Positions 24,649-32,540 of a DNA stretch of 64,000 nt are shown here, one piece after another. Positions within the stretch are counted from its first letter, which is position 1. Every line of letters starts with the position of its first letter. The notes beneath the pieces were generated by a model, which saw only the letters and a program-made list of their open reading frames with translations, made no database searches and was not told the origin of the DNA. The stretch is taken from assembly GCF_900185715.1 (NCBI RefSeq), contig NZ_FYAS01000054.1:1-64000 (forward strand). Direction: 5' to 3'. This DNA is from Allobosea sp. CS1GBMeth4. GTDB taxonomy: Bacteria > Pseudomonadota > Alphaproteobacteria > Rhizobiales > Beijerinckiaceae. A program made the position numbers and the translations under genes.

Positions 24649-25077
24649 ATGCCGGACGATCTCGCCATCACCGATTTTCCGCTGCGCACGCGGGACAAGC
24701 TGCGCTATCGCGACACCGACCGCCAGGGACACGTCAACAATTCCGTGTTCTCGACCTTTCTGGAGACCGGGCGGGTCGAGCTGATCTATGACCGCGCCCG
24801 CCAGCTGGTCGAACCCGGCGCGGCCTTCGTTATCGCCCGGCTGGAGCTGGATTTCCGGGCCGAGCTGCTCTGGCCCGGCGAGGTCGAGATCGGCTCGCGC
24901 ATTGCCTCGATCGGCCGGAGCTCGATCCGGCTCGAACAGGCGATCTTCCAGGGCGGGCGCTGCGCCGCCAGCGGCATCACGGTGATGGTCCAGGTGGACG
25001 AGGCGACGCGCAGGTCGCGGCCGTTCTCCGAGGCGGTGCGGGAGCGGCTGCAGCAGCTGGCCGGCCCCGCCGCCTGA
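24649..25077 (+). CDS. Acyl-CoA thioesterase, hotdog fold (YbgC/FadM-like)
   Basis: A 142-residue hotdog-fold protein. The 4-hydroxybenzoyl-CoA thioesterase-like motif is YRDTDRQGHVNNSVFSTFLE, with catalytic Asp before QGHVNN. FVIARLELDFRAELLWPGEV forms the next strands. It probably cleaves a fatty or other acyl-CoA in the cytoplasm; substrate cannot be read from sequence. It stands 70 bases after the GNAT gene on the same strand. Confidence 0.93.
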   Translation: MPDDLAITDFPLRTRDKLRYRDTDRQGHVNNSVFSTFLETGRVELIYDRARQLVEPGAAFVIARLELDFRAELLWPGEVEIGSRIASIGRSSIRLEQAIFQGGRCAASGITVMVQVDEATRRSRPFSEAVRERLQQLAGPAA

Positions 25078-25200
25078 AGCGCAGGCCGGGCGATGGTCGC
25101 GCAATAAAACTTCCGGTTGCATGACGCTTGGGCATCGCGGAGAATGTGGGCGGCCGGCCTGACCAGCGGCCTTCAGTTCGTGCCGGAACCGCTGCTCGCC

Positions 25201-26409
25201 ATGCACCAGATCGCCGATCCCAAGCCAGCCGCGGTCGAGCGGGTCTCGTTCTCCGGCGAGAGACCGGCGTTCCGCCGGCTCGTCATGCGCGGCGCCGGGC
25301 TGGAGCTCGTCACCTTCGGCTTCTACCGCTTCTGGCTGGCGACCGACATTCGCCGCCATCTCTGGTCGCATACCGCGGTCGGCGGCGATCCGGCCGAGTA
25401 TACCGGGCGGCCCCGGGAGCTGTTGATCGGCTTCCTGATCGCCATGGCGATCCTGGTGCCGGTCTACCTCGTCTATTTCCTGATCGGCCTCGAAGCCGAA
25501 AGGCTGCAGGCCTTCGCCAGCATCCCGCTCCTGCTGTTTTTCTTCCTGTTCTCCGAGTTCGCCCGCTATCGCGCCCGCCGCTATCGCCTGACCCGCACGG
25601 TCTGGCGCGGCCTGCGCTTTTCCATGGGCGGCTCCGGCTGGAGCTACAGCTGGCGCTCGGCTCTGTGGTGGCTGCCGGTCATCCTCGCGGTCGGGCTCGC
25701 TTTGCCCTGGCGTCTGGCGGCGCTCGAACGCTTCAAGATGCGCCATGCCGCCTATGGCAGCCTGCAGGGCCGCTTCGACGGGACTGGCGGAGGCCTGTTC
25801 AGGAAGACCTGGTGGGTCTGGCTGTCGGCTGTGCTGGTCCTGGCGATCCTTCTGGGGACGCCCGCCCTCGCCCCGCCGACCAGCCGAGCGAATATCGTCC
25901 TGTGGCTGATCCTGAGCGGGACCGCCCTCCTGCTTTCGCCCTTCATTTACGCCGCCTTCAAAGCCATCGAATGGCGCTGGTGGGTGTCGGGCATCCGTTT
26001 CGGCGATGTCCGCTTCGGGTCACGCCTCGAGACCGGCGCCCTGGTCGGACGCTACTGGGCCTCGATCGGCTGGTTCATGCTGCTTCTGCTGCTGTTCTCG
26101 CTGTGGATCGGTTGGGTGTACTGGATCGTCAGCCAGCTCTTCGCGATCGACGGCCCCGGCGAGCAGCGCATGCTGGCGGCGCTGCAGCATCCGGCCTTCA
26201 TGGTCAGCGGCGGCGTCGGCTACCTGCTCGTCGCGGTCGCGATCGGCGCCGTGGTCCGGCTCTACCTCAATCGCGATGTCTGGGCCCGCGTCGCGCAGAG
26301 CGCCCTGGTCTACAATCTCGCGGCGGCGGACGACGTGTCCGGCCAGGGCGAGGCGGCCGGAGCGGTGGGCGAAGGCTTCGCCGACAGCCTCGACATCGCC
26401 GGATTCTGA
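25201..26409 (+). CDS. DUF898 (YjgN-like) membrane protein
   Basis: A 402-residue polytopic inner-membrane protein with about six to seven hydrophobic segments. The DUF898 hallmarks are RVSFSGERPAFRRLVMRGAG, LVTFGFYRFWLATDIRRHLW, and later RFKMRHAAYGSLQGRFDG with a W-rich WRWWVSGIRFGDVRF. ATG at 25201 (MHQIADP) gives the usual short N-terminus; ATG at 25144 is in frame. It is followed after 21 bases by an M48 protease gene. A DUF898 protein next to an M48 protease with an N-terminal membrane-associated domain is a recurrent pairing, but no joint function is known. Confidence 0.93.
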   Translation: MHQIADPKPAAVERVSFSGERPAFRRLVMRGAGLELVTFGFYRFWLATDIRRHLWSHTAVGGDPAEYTGRPRELLIGFLIAMAILVPVYLVYFLIGLEAERLQAFASIPLLLFFFLFSEFARYRARRYRLTRTVWRGLRFSMGGSGWSYSWRSALWWLPVILAVGLALPWRLAALERFKMRHAAYGSLQGRFDGTGGGLFRKTWWVWLSAVLVLAILLGTPALAPPTSRANIVLWLILSGTALLLSPFIYAAFKAIEWRWWVSGIRFGDVRFGSRLETGALVGRYWASIGWFMLLLLLFSLWIGWVYWIVSQLFAIDGPGEQRMLAALQHPAFMVSGGVGYLLVAVAIGAVVRLYLNRDVWARVAQSALVYNLAAADDVSGQGEAAGAVGEGFADSLDIAGF

Positions 26410-26430
26410 GGACGATGCGGTGGCGCTGCG

Positions 26431-27504
26431 ATGAGTTCGTCTCCGGAAGATCGCCATCCGGCCGTGTATTACGACGGGATCTCGAGCCGCAGGCGGCCGG
26501 TCGTACTGCGCTTTGGCGCAGAGCTCGCCATCATGGACGACGATGCCGTGCTCGCCTCCTGGCGCTATGACGACATCCGGCGCGTCGACGGCGCGCGCGG
26601 GCTGCGGCTGAGATCGGCTGCGGCGACGGGCCAGGCCCGGCTCGAGATCGAGGACGAGGCCGCCGGCCGGCGCGTTGCCGAGCTTTGCCCTGCGCTCGAC
26701 CGGGACGGCGGTGGCGGCCAGCCCTGGCGGATCGTCGGCTGGTCGCTCGCTGCCGCGGCCTCGATCGTGCTGATGACGCTCTACGGCATCCCGCTGGTGG
26801 CCGACCGGCTGGCGATGATCGTGCCGGCGCCGGCCGAGCAGCGTCTCGGCGAGGCGGTCGACAGGCAGGTGCGGGCGCTGATGGGCGGCAAGCTCTGCAC
26901 CGGGCCCGAGGGGCAGCGCGCCTTCACGAAAATGGTCGAGGCGCTGAAGCAGGCGGGCGGCGGCAGCGCCGTGCTGGAGGCGCGGGTGCTGTCCTCGCCC
27001 GTCCCCAACGCGGTGGCGCTGCCCGGCGGGCGCGTCTACCTCTTCGAGGGGCTGCTGCGCCGTGCCCGCGATCCGGACGAGATCGCCGGCGTGATCGCGC
27101 ACGAGATCGGCCATGCCGAGCATCGCGACGGGCTGCGCGGCGTGATCCGGACCGGCGGCACCTCCTTCCTGTTCGGCCTGCTGTTCGGCGACATCAGCGG
27201 CAGCGGCGCGGTGATCTTCGCCTCGCGCACCTTGCTCAACGCCTCGCATTCGCGCGAGGCGGAGACCGCCGCCGACGATTTCGCGATCAGGGCGATGACG
27301 CGGCTCGGCCGCTCGCCGGCGTCGCTCGGCGAGTTCCTCGTGCGGATCACCGGCAGTGGCGGCCGGACCACGCTGCTCGACAGCCATCCGGTCAGCAGCG
27401 AGAGACTGGAGCGCATGAAGCAGGCGGCGCCGGCGGAAACCGGGCCGCCGATCCTCACCGAGCAGGAGTGGCGGGCGCTGCAGCGCGTGTGCTCTCAGGG
27501 CTGA
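26431..27504 (+). CDS. M48 family metallopeptidase (membrane-bound)
   Basis: A 357-residue zinc protease. The N-terminal about 80 residues form a small beta domain (VYYDGISSRRRPVVLRFGAE), as in DUF7092-containing M48 proteins. One membrane segment is at about residues 95-118 (IVGWSLAAAASIVLMTLYGI). The protease domain has HEIGH with His224, Glu225 and His228, and the third ligand in SREAETAADDFA. It probably cleaves envelope or membrane substrates. The end overlaps the convergent GFA gene by 50 bases. Confidence 0.94.
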   Translation: MSSSPEDRHPAVYYDGISSRRRPVVLRFGAELAIMDDDAVLASWRYDDIRRVDGARGLRLRSAAATGQARLEIEDEAAGRRVAELCPALDRDGGGGQPWRIVGWSLAAAASIVLMTLYGIPLVADRLAMIVPAPAEQRLGEAVDRQVRALMGGKLCTGPEGQRAFTKMVEALKQAGGGSAVLEARVLSSPVPNAVALPGGRVYLFEGLLRRARDPDEIAGVIAHEIGHAEHRDGLRGVIRTGGTSFLFGLLFGDISGSGAVIFASRTLLNASHSREAETAADDFAIRAMTRLGRSPASLGEFLVRITGSGGRTTLLDSHPVSSERLERMKQAAPAETGPPILTEQEWRALQRVCSQG

Positions 27505-27949
27505 GCGATCCGCCCTCCTCCGGCCAGCCGACCAGTTCGGTCGGCGTCCAGCGCGCCTTCCGGCGCGCGCGCCGCCCTGCAAGCGCTTCGCCGCTGAAGT
27601 CGCGCGGCTCGGCCGGCCTGGTGAAGCGGGCGCGCTCGTCGAGGGCGTCGACATTGATCGTGGTCCAGGCCGCGCCATCCTCGCGCATCAACATGGCGAG
27701 ATAGACGCCGCAGCGACGGCAGAGGACGACCTCGGAGGCGGAGAGGCCGAAATCGTAGCACTGCAACTGAGCCGGCTCACGAACCACCAGGCGAGCCTTC
27801 GCCCCGGCATCCGACACCGTCCGGGCGTTGTGCTTGCGGCAGAAGGAGCATTGGCAGGCTCCGACGATCTCCTCCTCCGGCGGCCGCGGCAGCAGAAGTT
27901 CGACGCCGATTGCGCCGCAATGGCAGCCGCCCTTCAGCCGGTGAACCAT
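27455..27949 (-). CDS. GFA family protein (glutathione-dependent formaldehyde-activating type)
   Basis: A 164-residue zinc-binding protein of the GFA/CENP-V fold. The cysteine pattern is GGCHCGAIGVE, then CQCSFCRKHNA and later LCRRCGVYL, which binds two zinc ions. ATG at 27949 has GGGAGGGAG upstream, better than an in-frame start at 27979. The C-terminus is Arg-rich and overlaps the M48 gene by 50 bases tail to tail. Only some family members act on S-hydroxymethylglutathione, so the substrate is open. A second, different GFA protein is encoded at 46915. Confidence 0.92.
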   Translation of the reverse strand: MVHRLKGGCHCGAIGVELLLPRPPEEEIVGACQCSFCRKHNARTVSDAGAKARLVVREPAQLQCYDFGLSASEVVLCRRCGVYLAMLMREDGAAWTTINVDALDERARFTRPAEPRDFSGEALAGRRARRKARWTPTELVGWPEEGGSLSPESTRAAAPATPAR

Positions 27950-28092
27950 GACTCCCTCCCGACCCGTGCGCCTCATCACGGCAATTGTGCCCTTGCCGCG
28001 ATCCTATCAACACAAATGATTGGATGTCGCCTCGAATCGAGGGAACGGAATCGCTCCCGCCGCGTTCGTGCCCCAAAATGCGGGAGGACATC

Positions 28093-28254
28093 ATGAGCAG
28101 CCTTGTTGCGGTCTCGGCGCTGTTCCTGGCCGGCGGATTGTCCGGCGTGACCATGGGGATGGTGCCCCTGCAGGGCGTTCTCAACGATTTCTTCTGGGCC
28201 GGCCTCGCCCTCTCCGCCTTCATCACCACCGCCGGGCTCGAAGCGTCGAGCTGA
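28093..28254 (+). CDS. Small hydrophobic protein, unknown
   Basis: A 53-residue ORF with GGGAGG seven bases before ATG at 28093. It is almost entirely hydrophobic: two possible membrane segments, LVAVSALFLAGGLSGVTMGM and FFWAGLALSAFITTAGL. I recognise no family. It lies between the GFA gene and the kdp operon, 186 bases before the first kdp ORF. It may be part of the kdp neighbourhood or independent. Support is the ribosome site and the coherent membrane-protein composition. Confidence 0.55.
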   Translation: MSSLVAVSALFLAGGLSGVTMGMVPLQGVLNDFFWAGLALSAFITTAGLEASS

Positions 28255-28343
28255 GAGCGTCCGCGACTCCGCAGATCATCCCGCAACCGCTCCGCCCCCG
28301 CCGCGCATGTGCGCAGGCTCGGCTGCGCGCCGCGCGGCGCCAT

Positions 28344-28365
28344 CCTTATGCCGCCCTTATGCCGC
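28344..28365 (+). promoter_or_regulatory. Tandem 11-base repeat before kdp, candidate KdpE site
   Basis: CCTTATGCCGC occurs twice in direct, gapless tandem (28344-28354 and 28355-28365). It sits 76 bases before the first ORF of the kdp operon. Response regulators of the OmpR/PhoB class, to which KdpE belongs, usually bind direct repeats of about this period. Assignment to KdpE is by position and type only. Confidence 0.55.
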
Positions 28366-28440
28366 GGCCTTCCCTTCCCGCTCGACCGCTTAGCAGCCGA
28401 GGCACCACATCTCCGGCCTGAACCAGGCTGGAGATCCGTC

Positions 28441-28524
28441 ATGGCCGACATCGTCTTCCTCGCGCTCGGAGCCGGGGCCTTCGCGCTCTTCGGCGGCTAC
28501 GCAGCGCTGCTGCGCAAGGTCTGA
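28441..28524 (+). CDS. 27-residue membrane microprotein leading the kdp operon
   Basis: The ORF starts ATG at 28441 (GGAG upstream) and encodes one hydrophobic helix followed by a basic tail (MADIVFLALGAGAFALFGGY, then AALLRKV). It ends four bases before kdpF. Its size, helix-plus-positive-tail design and place just ahead of kdpF suggest a real small subunit or leader peptide of the Kdp system. It is not the classical KdpF, which is the next ORF. I know of no assigned function. Confidence 0.65.
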   Translation: MADIVFLALGAGAFALFGGYAALLRKV

Positions 28525-28528
28525 CGCG

Positions 28529-28615
28529 ATGGCGCTCACCTTGCTCTATGCCGCCGCGGCGCTCGGGCTCGCGCTCTACATGGTCGCCGCGCTGCTGCGC
28601 CCCGACCGCTTCTGA
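28529..28615 (+). CDS. kdpF: Potassium-transporting ATPase subunit KdpF
   Basis: A 28-residue single-span peptide whose ending VAALLRPDRF matches the conserved KdpF C-terminus (LLRPErF). KdpF is a lipid-like stabilising subunit of the KdpABC complex in the inner membrane. It lies between the 27-residue ORF and kdpA, 24 bases before the kdpA ATG. The ribosome site is weak, which suggests coupling to the preceding microORF. Confidence 0.85.
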   Translation: MALTLLYAAAALGLALYMVAALLRPDRF

Positions 28616-28639
28616 CACAACGACGAGAGGAGACCTCGC

Positions 28640-30349
28640 ATGGACTGGCGGGGCTGGGCCGAGATCGTCTTCACGATCGCGCTGACGGTGGCCGTGGGCT
28701 GGCCGCTCGGCATCTACATGACACGCGTCTGGACGGGCGAGCGAACCCCGCTCGATCCCGTGCTGAAGCCGGTCGAGGCCGGCTTCCATGCCGCTCTCGG
28801 CATCGACCGGAACAAGGGGCAGAGCTGGCTCGGCTATGCCGTCGCCTTGCTCGCCTTCAGCGCGGCCGGTTTCGTGCTGCTCTACGCATTGCTGCGGCTG
28901 CAGGGCCTGCTGCCGCTGAACCCGCAGGGCTTCGGCGGCGTCTCGCCGCATCTGGCCTTCAACACCGCCGTCAGCTTCGTCACCAACACGAACTGGCAAT
29001 CCTATGGCGGCGAGACGACGCTGAGCAGCCTCAGCCAAATGGCCGGCCTGACCGTGCAGAACTTCGTCTCGGCCGGTGCGGGCCTCGCCGTGGCGGCCGC
29101 CATGGCGCGGGCCTTCGCCGCCGATCGCGGCGAGAGCCTCGGCAATTTCTGGGTCGATCTGACCCGCAACGTTCTCTACGTGCTGTTGCCGCTCTCGATC
29201 GCAACGGCGCTGGCGCTCGTCGCCGCGGGCGTGCCGCAGAGCCTCCTCGCCGGCGTCACCGCCAGGACGCTGGAGGGGGCCGACCAGGTCATCGCCCTCT
29301 TCCCGGTCGCGAGTCAGGAGGCGATCAAGCAATGGGGCACCAATGGCGGCGGCCTGTTCAACGTGAATTCGGCCCATCCCTTCGAGAATCCGACGCCGCT
29401 GACCAACCTGATCGAGGTCGTCTCGCTGAACGCCCTCGCCTTCGGCACCGTCGTCGCCTTCGGCCGCGTCGCGGGAGCCCGCAGGGAGGCGCGTGCCCTG
29501 CTCGCCGCGATGGTGATCCTGGTCGGCCTCGGCGCCGCCGCGATCTATTCCTCGGAGACGCTGACGCCGCAGCCCGCCATGGTCGCCGCCGGCATCATCG
29601 ACGCGCCCGCCAATATGGAAGGCAAGGAGGTGCGCTTCGGCGCCGCCGCCTCGGCGCTCTGGGCGGCGATGACCACCGGCGCCTCGAACGGCTCGGTCAA
29701 CTCGATGCACGCCAGCTACATGCCGCTCGGCGGCGGCGTCGCGATGTTCCTGATCCAGCTCGGCGAGATCCTGCCCGGCGGCGTCGGCTCCGGCCTCTAC
29801 GGCATGGTCGTGATGGCGCTGCTCGCGGTGTTCGTCGCCGGGCTGATGGTCGGGCGCACGCCGGAATATCTCGGCAAGAAGGTCGAGGCCCGCGAGATCA
29901 AGTTCGCCATGCTGGCGGTGCTGATCCTGCCGCTCGCCATCCTCGGCTTCTCGGCCGTCTCCGCGGCGCTGCCGGCGGCGCTCGAGAGCCTGCTGAACAC
30001 GGGGCCGCACGGCCTCTCGGAAATCCTCTACGCCTATTCCTCGGCGGCGGGGAACAACGGCTCGGCCTTCGCCGGCCTCAGCGCCAACACGCCCTGGTGG
30101 AACACGACACTCGGCATCGCCATGCTGCTCGGCCGCTTCGCCTATGCGGTTCCGGTGCTGGCCATCGCCGGCGCCATCGCCGCCAAGCCGAAGCTCGCGC
30201 CGACCGCCGGCACCTTGCCGAGCGATTCCCCGCTCTTCGTCGGCCTGCTCGTCGGCATCATCCTGATCCTGGGCGGGCTGCAATTCTTCCCCGCGCTCGC
30301 GCTCGGGCCGATCGTCGAGCACTTCCAAGTGCTTGCGGCGGCCCGCTGA
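28640..30349 (+). CDS. kdpA: Potassium-transporting ATPase subunit KdpA
   Basis: A 569-residue channel-like subunit that selects and moves K+ across the inner membrane. Four K+-channel-like pore repeats are present; the selectivity-filter segments include NTNWQSYGGE, TNGGGLFNVNSAHPFENPTP and GASNGSVNSMH, then SSAAGNNGSAFAGL. An AGAGGAG ribosome site precedes ATG at 28640. Length is normal. The stop codon is the first triplet of a family A palindrome, and 132 bases separate it from kdpB, unusually far for this operon. Confidence 0.98.
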   Translation: MDWRGWAEIVFTIALTVAVGWPLGIYMTRVWTGERTPLDPVLKPVEAGFHAALGIDRNKGQSWLGYAVALLAFSAAGFVLLYALLRLQGLLPLNPQGFGGVSPHLAFNTAVSFVTNTNWQSYGGETTLSSLSQMAGLTVQNFVSAGAGLAVAAAMARAFAADRGESLGNFWVDLTRNVLYVLLPLSIATALALVAAGVPQSLLAGVTARTLEGADQVIALFPVASQEAIKQWGTNGGGLFNVNSAHPFENPTPLTNLIEVVSLNALAFGTVVAFGRVAGARREARALLAAMVILVGLGAAAIYSSETLTPQPAMVAAGIIDAPANMEGKEVRFGAAASALWAAMTTGASNGSVNSMHASYMPLGGGVAMFLIQLGEILPGGVGSGLYGMVVMALLAVFVAGLMVGRTPEYLGKKVEAREIKFAMLAVLILPLAILGFSAVSAALPAALESLLNTGPHGLSEILYAYSSAAGNNGSAFAGLSANTPWWNTTLGIAMLLGRFAYAVPVLAIAGAIAAKPKLAPTAGTLPSDSPLFVGLLVGIILILGGLQFFPALALGPIVEHFQVLAAAR

Positions 30350-30397
30350 GCAAGTTCCGCAAAAGTGGGAACCACTTTTGCGATGAGAACATGCTCA
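30347..30397 (+). repeat. Dispersed intergenic palindrome, family A copy 4, inside the kdp operon
   Basis: Outer arms TGAGCA (30347-30352) and TGCTCA (30392-30397); the central stem CGCAAAAGTGG (30358-30368) and CCACTTTTGCG (30372-30382) is perfect with a GAA loop. A second hairpin follows, CGTTTGGCCG (30425-30434) and CGGCCGAACG (30439-30448), with one mismatch. Both lie in the kdpA-kdpB gap. Confidence 0.9.
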
Positions 30398-30481
30398 ACA
30401 AATTCAATTGGCGCGAATTCTTCTCGTTTGGCCGGAATCGGCCGAACGGAAAGCGCGCCGGCCGTCAAAGGAACTGTGTCG

Positions 30482-32518
30482 ATGAGTGTCTCACTCGCCA
30501 AATCCGCTGCCTTCAACCAGGCCGTGGTGCTCACGGCGCTGAAGAGCGCCGTGAGCAAGCTCGATCCGCGCCCACTGACCGGCAACCCGGTCATCCTCGC
30601 GACCGAGGTCGTCGCGGTGCTCGCCAGCGTCTCGGCCGTCGTCGCGCTCGCAGATGGCAAGCCCGCGACCTTCCCGATCCAGATCGCGGTCTGGCTCTGG
30701 CTCACCGTGGTCTTCGCCAATTTCGCCGAGGCGATCGCCGAGGGGCGCGGCAAGGCGGCGGCGGATTCGCTGCGCGCAACCCGCGTCACCACCAAGGCCA
30801 AGCTGATCATCGACGCGTCCCGCGACGCGATGATCCCGACGCCGGCTCACGAACTCGCGCCGGGTGACGTCGTCCTGGTCGAGGCCGGCGAGGTCATCCC
30901 CGCCGATGGGGAGATCATCGCGGGCGTCGCCTCGGTCAACGAGGCCGCGATCACCGGCGAATCCGCCCCCGTGATCCGCGAGAGCGGCGGCGACCGCTCG
31001 GCCGTCACCGGCGGCACCACGGTGGTCTCCGACTGGATCAAGGTGAAGGTGACCTCGCGGCCCGGCTCCTCCTTCCTCGACCGCATGATCGCGATGGTCG
31101 AGGGCGCCGACCGGCGCAAGACCCCGAACGAGCTCGCGCTCGCCGTGCTGCTCGCCGGCCTGACCCTGGTCTTCCTGATCGCGGTGGTGACGCTGACCGG
31201 GCTCGGCGCCCTGTCCGGCGTCTCGCTCGACCCGATGGTGCTGGGCGCGCTCTTCGTCACGCTGATCCCGACCACGATCGGCGGCCTGCTGAGCGCGGTC
31301 GGCATCGCCGGCATGGACCGGCTCCTGAAAGTGAATGTGCTGGCGACCTCAGGCCGCGCCGTCGAGGCCGCCGGCGACGTCGACACGCTGCTGCTCGACA
31401 AGACCGGCACGATCACCTTCGGCAACCGCATGGCGGTTGAGGTGATCCCGGTTCCCGGCGTGCGCCCGGATGCGGCGCTGCGGGCAGCGCTGATGGCCTC
31501 GCTCGCCGACGAGACGCCGGAAGGCCGCTCGATCGTCGCGCTCGCCCGCGACCAGGGCGTCACCGCCGAGATCCCGGCCGGGGCGACCGCGATCCCGTTC
31601 AGCGCCACCACGCGCCAGTCCGGCTTGGACCTCAATGGAAAATCCTGGCGCAAGGGCGCGGTCGACGCGGTGATCCGGACGCTCGACCTCGCCGACAGCC
31701 AGGTGCCGGCGGAGCTGCGCCATGCCGTCGACGGCATCGCCCGCTCGGGCGGCACGCCGCTCGCCGTCAGCGAGAACGGCGCGCTGGTCAGCGTCATTCA
31801 CCTGAAGGACGTGGTCAAGCCGGGCGTGAAGGAGCGCTTCGCCGATCTGCGCCGGATGGGCGTGCGCACGGTGATGATCACCGGCGACAACCCCGTCACC
31901 GCGGCGGCGATCGCCTCGGAGGCCGGCGTCGACGACTTCCTCGCCGAGGCGACGCCGGAGGACAAGCTGCGGATGATCCGGGCCGAGCAGGCCAAGGGCC
32001 GGCTCGTCGCCATGTGCGGCGACGGTGCCAACGACGCCCCGGCCCTCGCCCAGGCCGATGTCGGCGTCGCGATGCAGACCGGCGCGCAGGCGGCGCGCGA
32101 AGCCGGCAACATGGTCGATCTCGACAGCGACCCGACCAAGGTCCTGGAGATCGTCGAGGTCGGCAAGCAATTGCTGATCACCCGCGGCGCGCTGACCACC
32201 TTCTCGATCGCCAACGACGTGGCGAAGTATTTCGCCATCATTCCGGCGCTCTTCGTCGGCTCGCTGCCGGCGCTCGGCGCGCTCAACATCATGGGGCTGG
32301 CGAGCCCGCAGAGCGCGATCCTCTCGGCGGTGATCTTCAATGCGCTGGTCATCATCGCGCTGATCCCGCTGGCGCTGCGCGGCGTGCGCTACCGGGCGAT
32401 CGGCGCGGCCAGGCTGCTCTCGCGCAATCTCACCCTCTACGGCATCGGCGGCCTGGTCGCGCCCTTCGTCGGCATCAAGCTGATCGACCTCGTCGTCGCG
32501 GCCTTCGGGCTCGCCTGA
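30482..32518 (+). CDS. kdpB: Potassium-transporting ATPase subunit KdpB (P-type ATPase)
   Basis: A 678-residue P-type ATPase catalytic subunit. The phosphorylated Asp is Asp306 in DKTGTIT. The actuator TGE loop is AAITGESAPV, the nucleotide-binding KGA is WRKGAVDAV, and the hinge is MCGDGANDAPALAQADVGVA. ATG at 30482 has AAAGGA upstream; in-frame codons before it lie in the palindromic gap and give no family sequence. kdpC follows after 22 bases. Confidence 0.98.
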   Translation: MSVSLAKSAAFNQAVVLTALKSAVSKLDPRPLTGNPVILATEVVAVLASVSAVVALADGKPATFPIQIAVWLWLTVVFANFAEAIAEGRGKAAADSLRATRVTTKAKLIIDASRDAMIPTPAHELAPGDVVLVEAGEVIPADGEIIAGVASVNEAAITGESAPVIRESGGDRSAVTGGTTVVSDWIKVKVTSRPGSSFLDRMIAMVEGADRRKTPNELALAVLLAGLTLVFLIAVVTLTGLGALSGVSLDPMVLGALFVTLIPTTIGGLLSAVGIAGMDRLLKVNVLATSGRAVEAAGDVDTLLLDKTGTITFGNRMAVEVIPVPGVRPDAALRAALMASLADETPEGRSIVALARDQGVTAEIPAGATAIPFSATTRQSGLDLNGKSWRKGAVDAVIRTLDLADSQVPAELRHAVDGIARSGGTPLAVSENGALVSVIHLKDVVKPGVKERFADLRRMGVRTVMITGDNPVTAAAIASEAGVDDFLAEATPEDKLRMIRAEQAKGRLVAMCGDGANDAPALAQADVGVAMQTGAQAAREAGNMVDLDSDPTKVLEIVEVGKQLLITRGALTTFSIANDVAKYFAIIPALFVGSLPALGALNIMGLASPQSAILSAVIFNALVIIALIPLALRGVRYRAIGAARLLSRNLTLYGIGGLVAPFVGIKLIDLVVAAFGLA

Positions 32519-32540
32519 TGATCGAAACTGGACACTTGCC

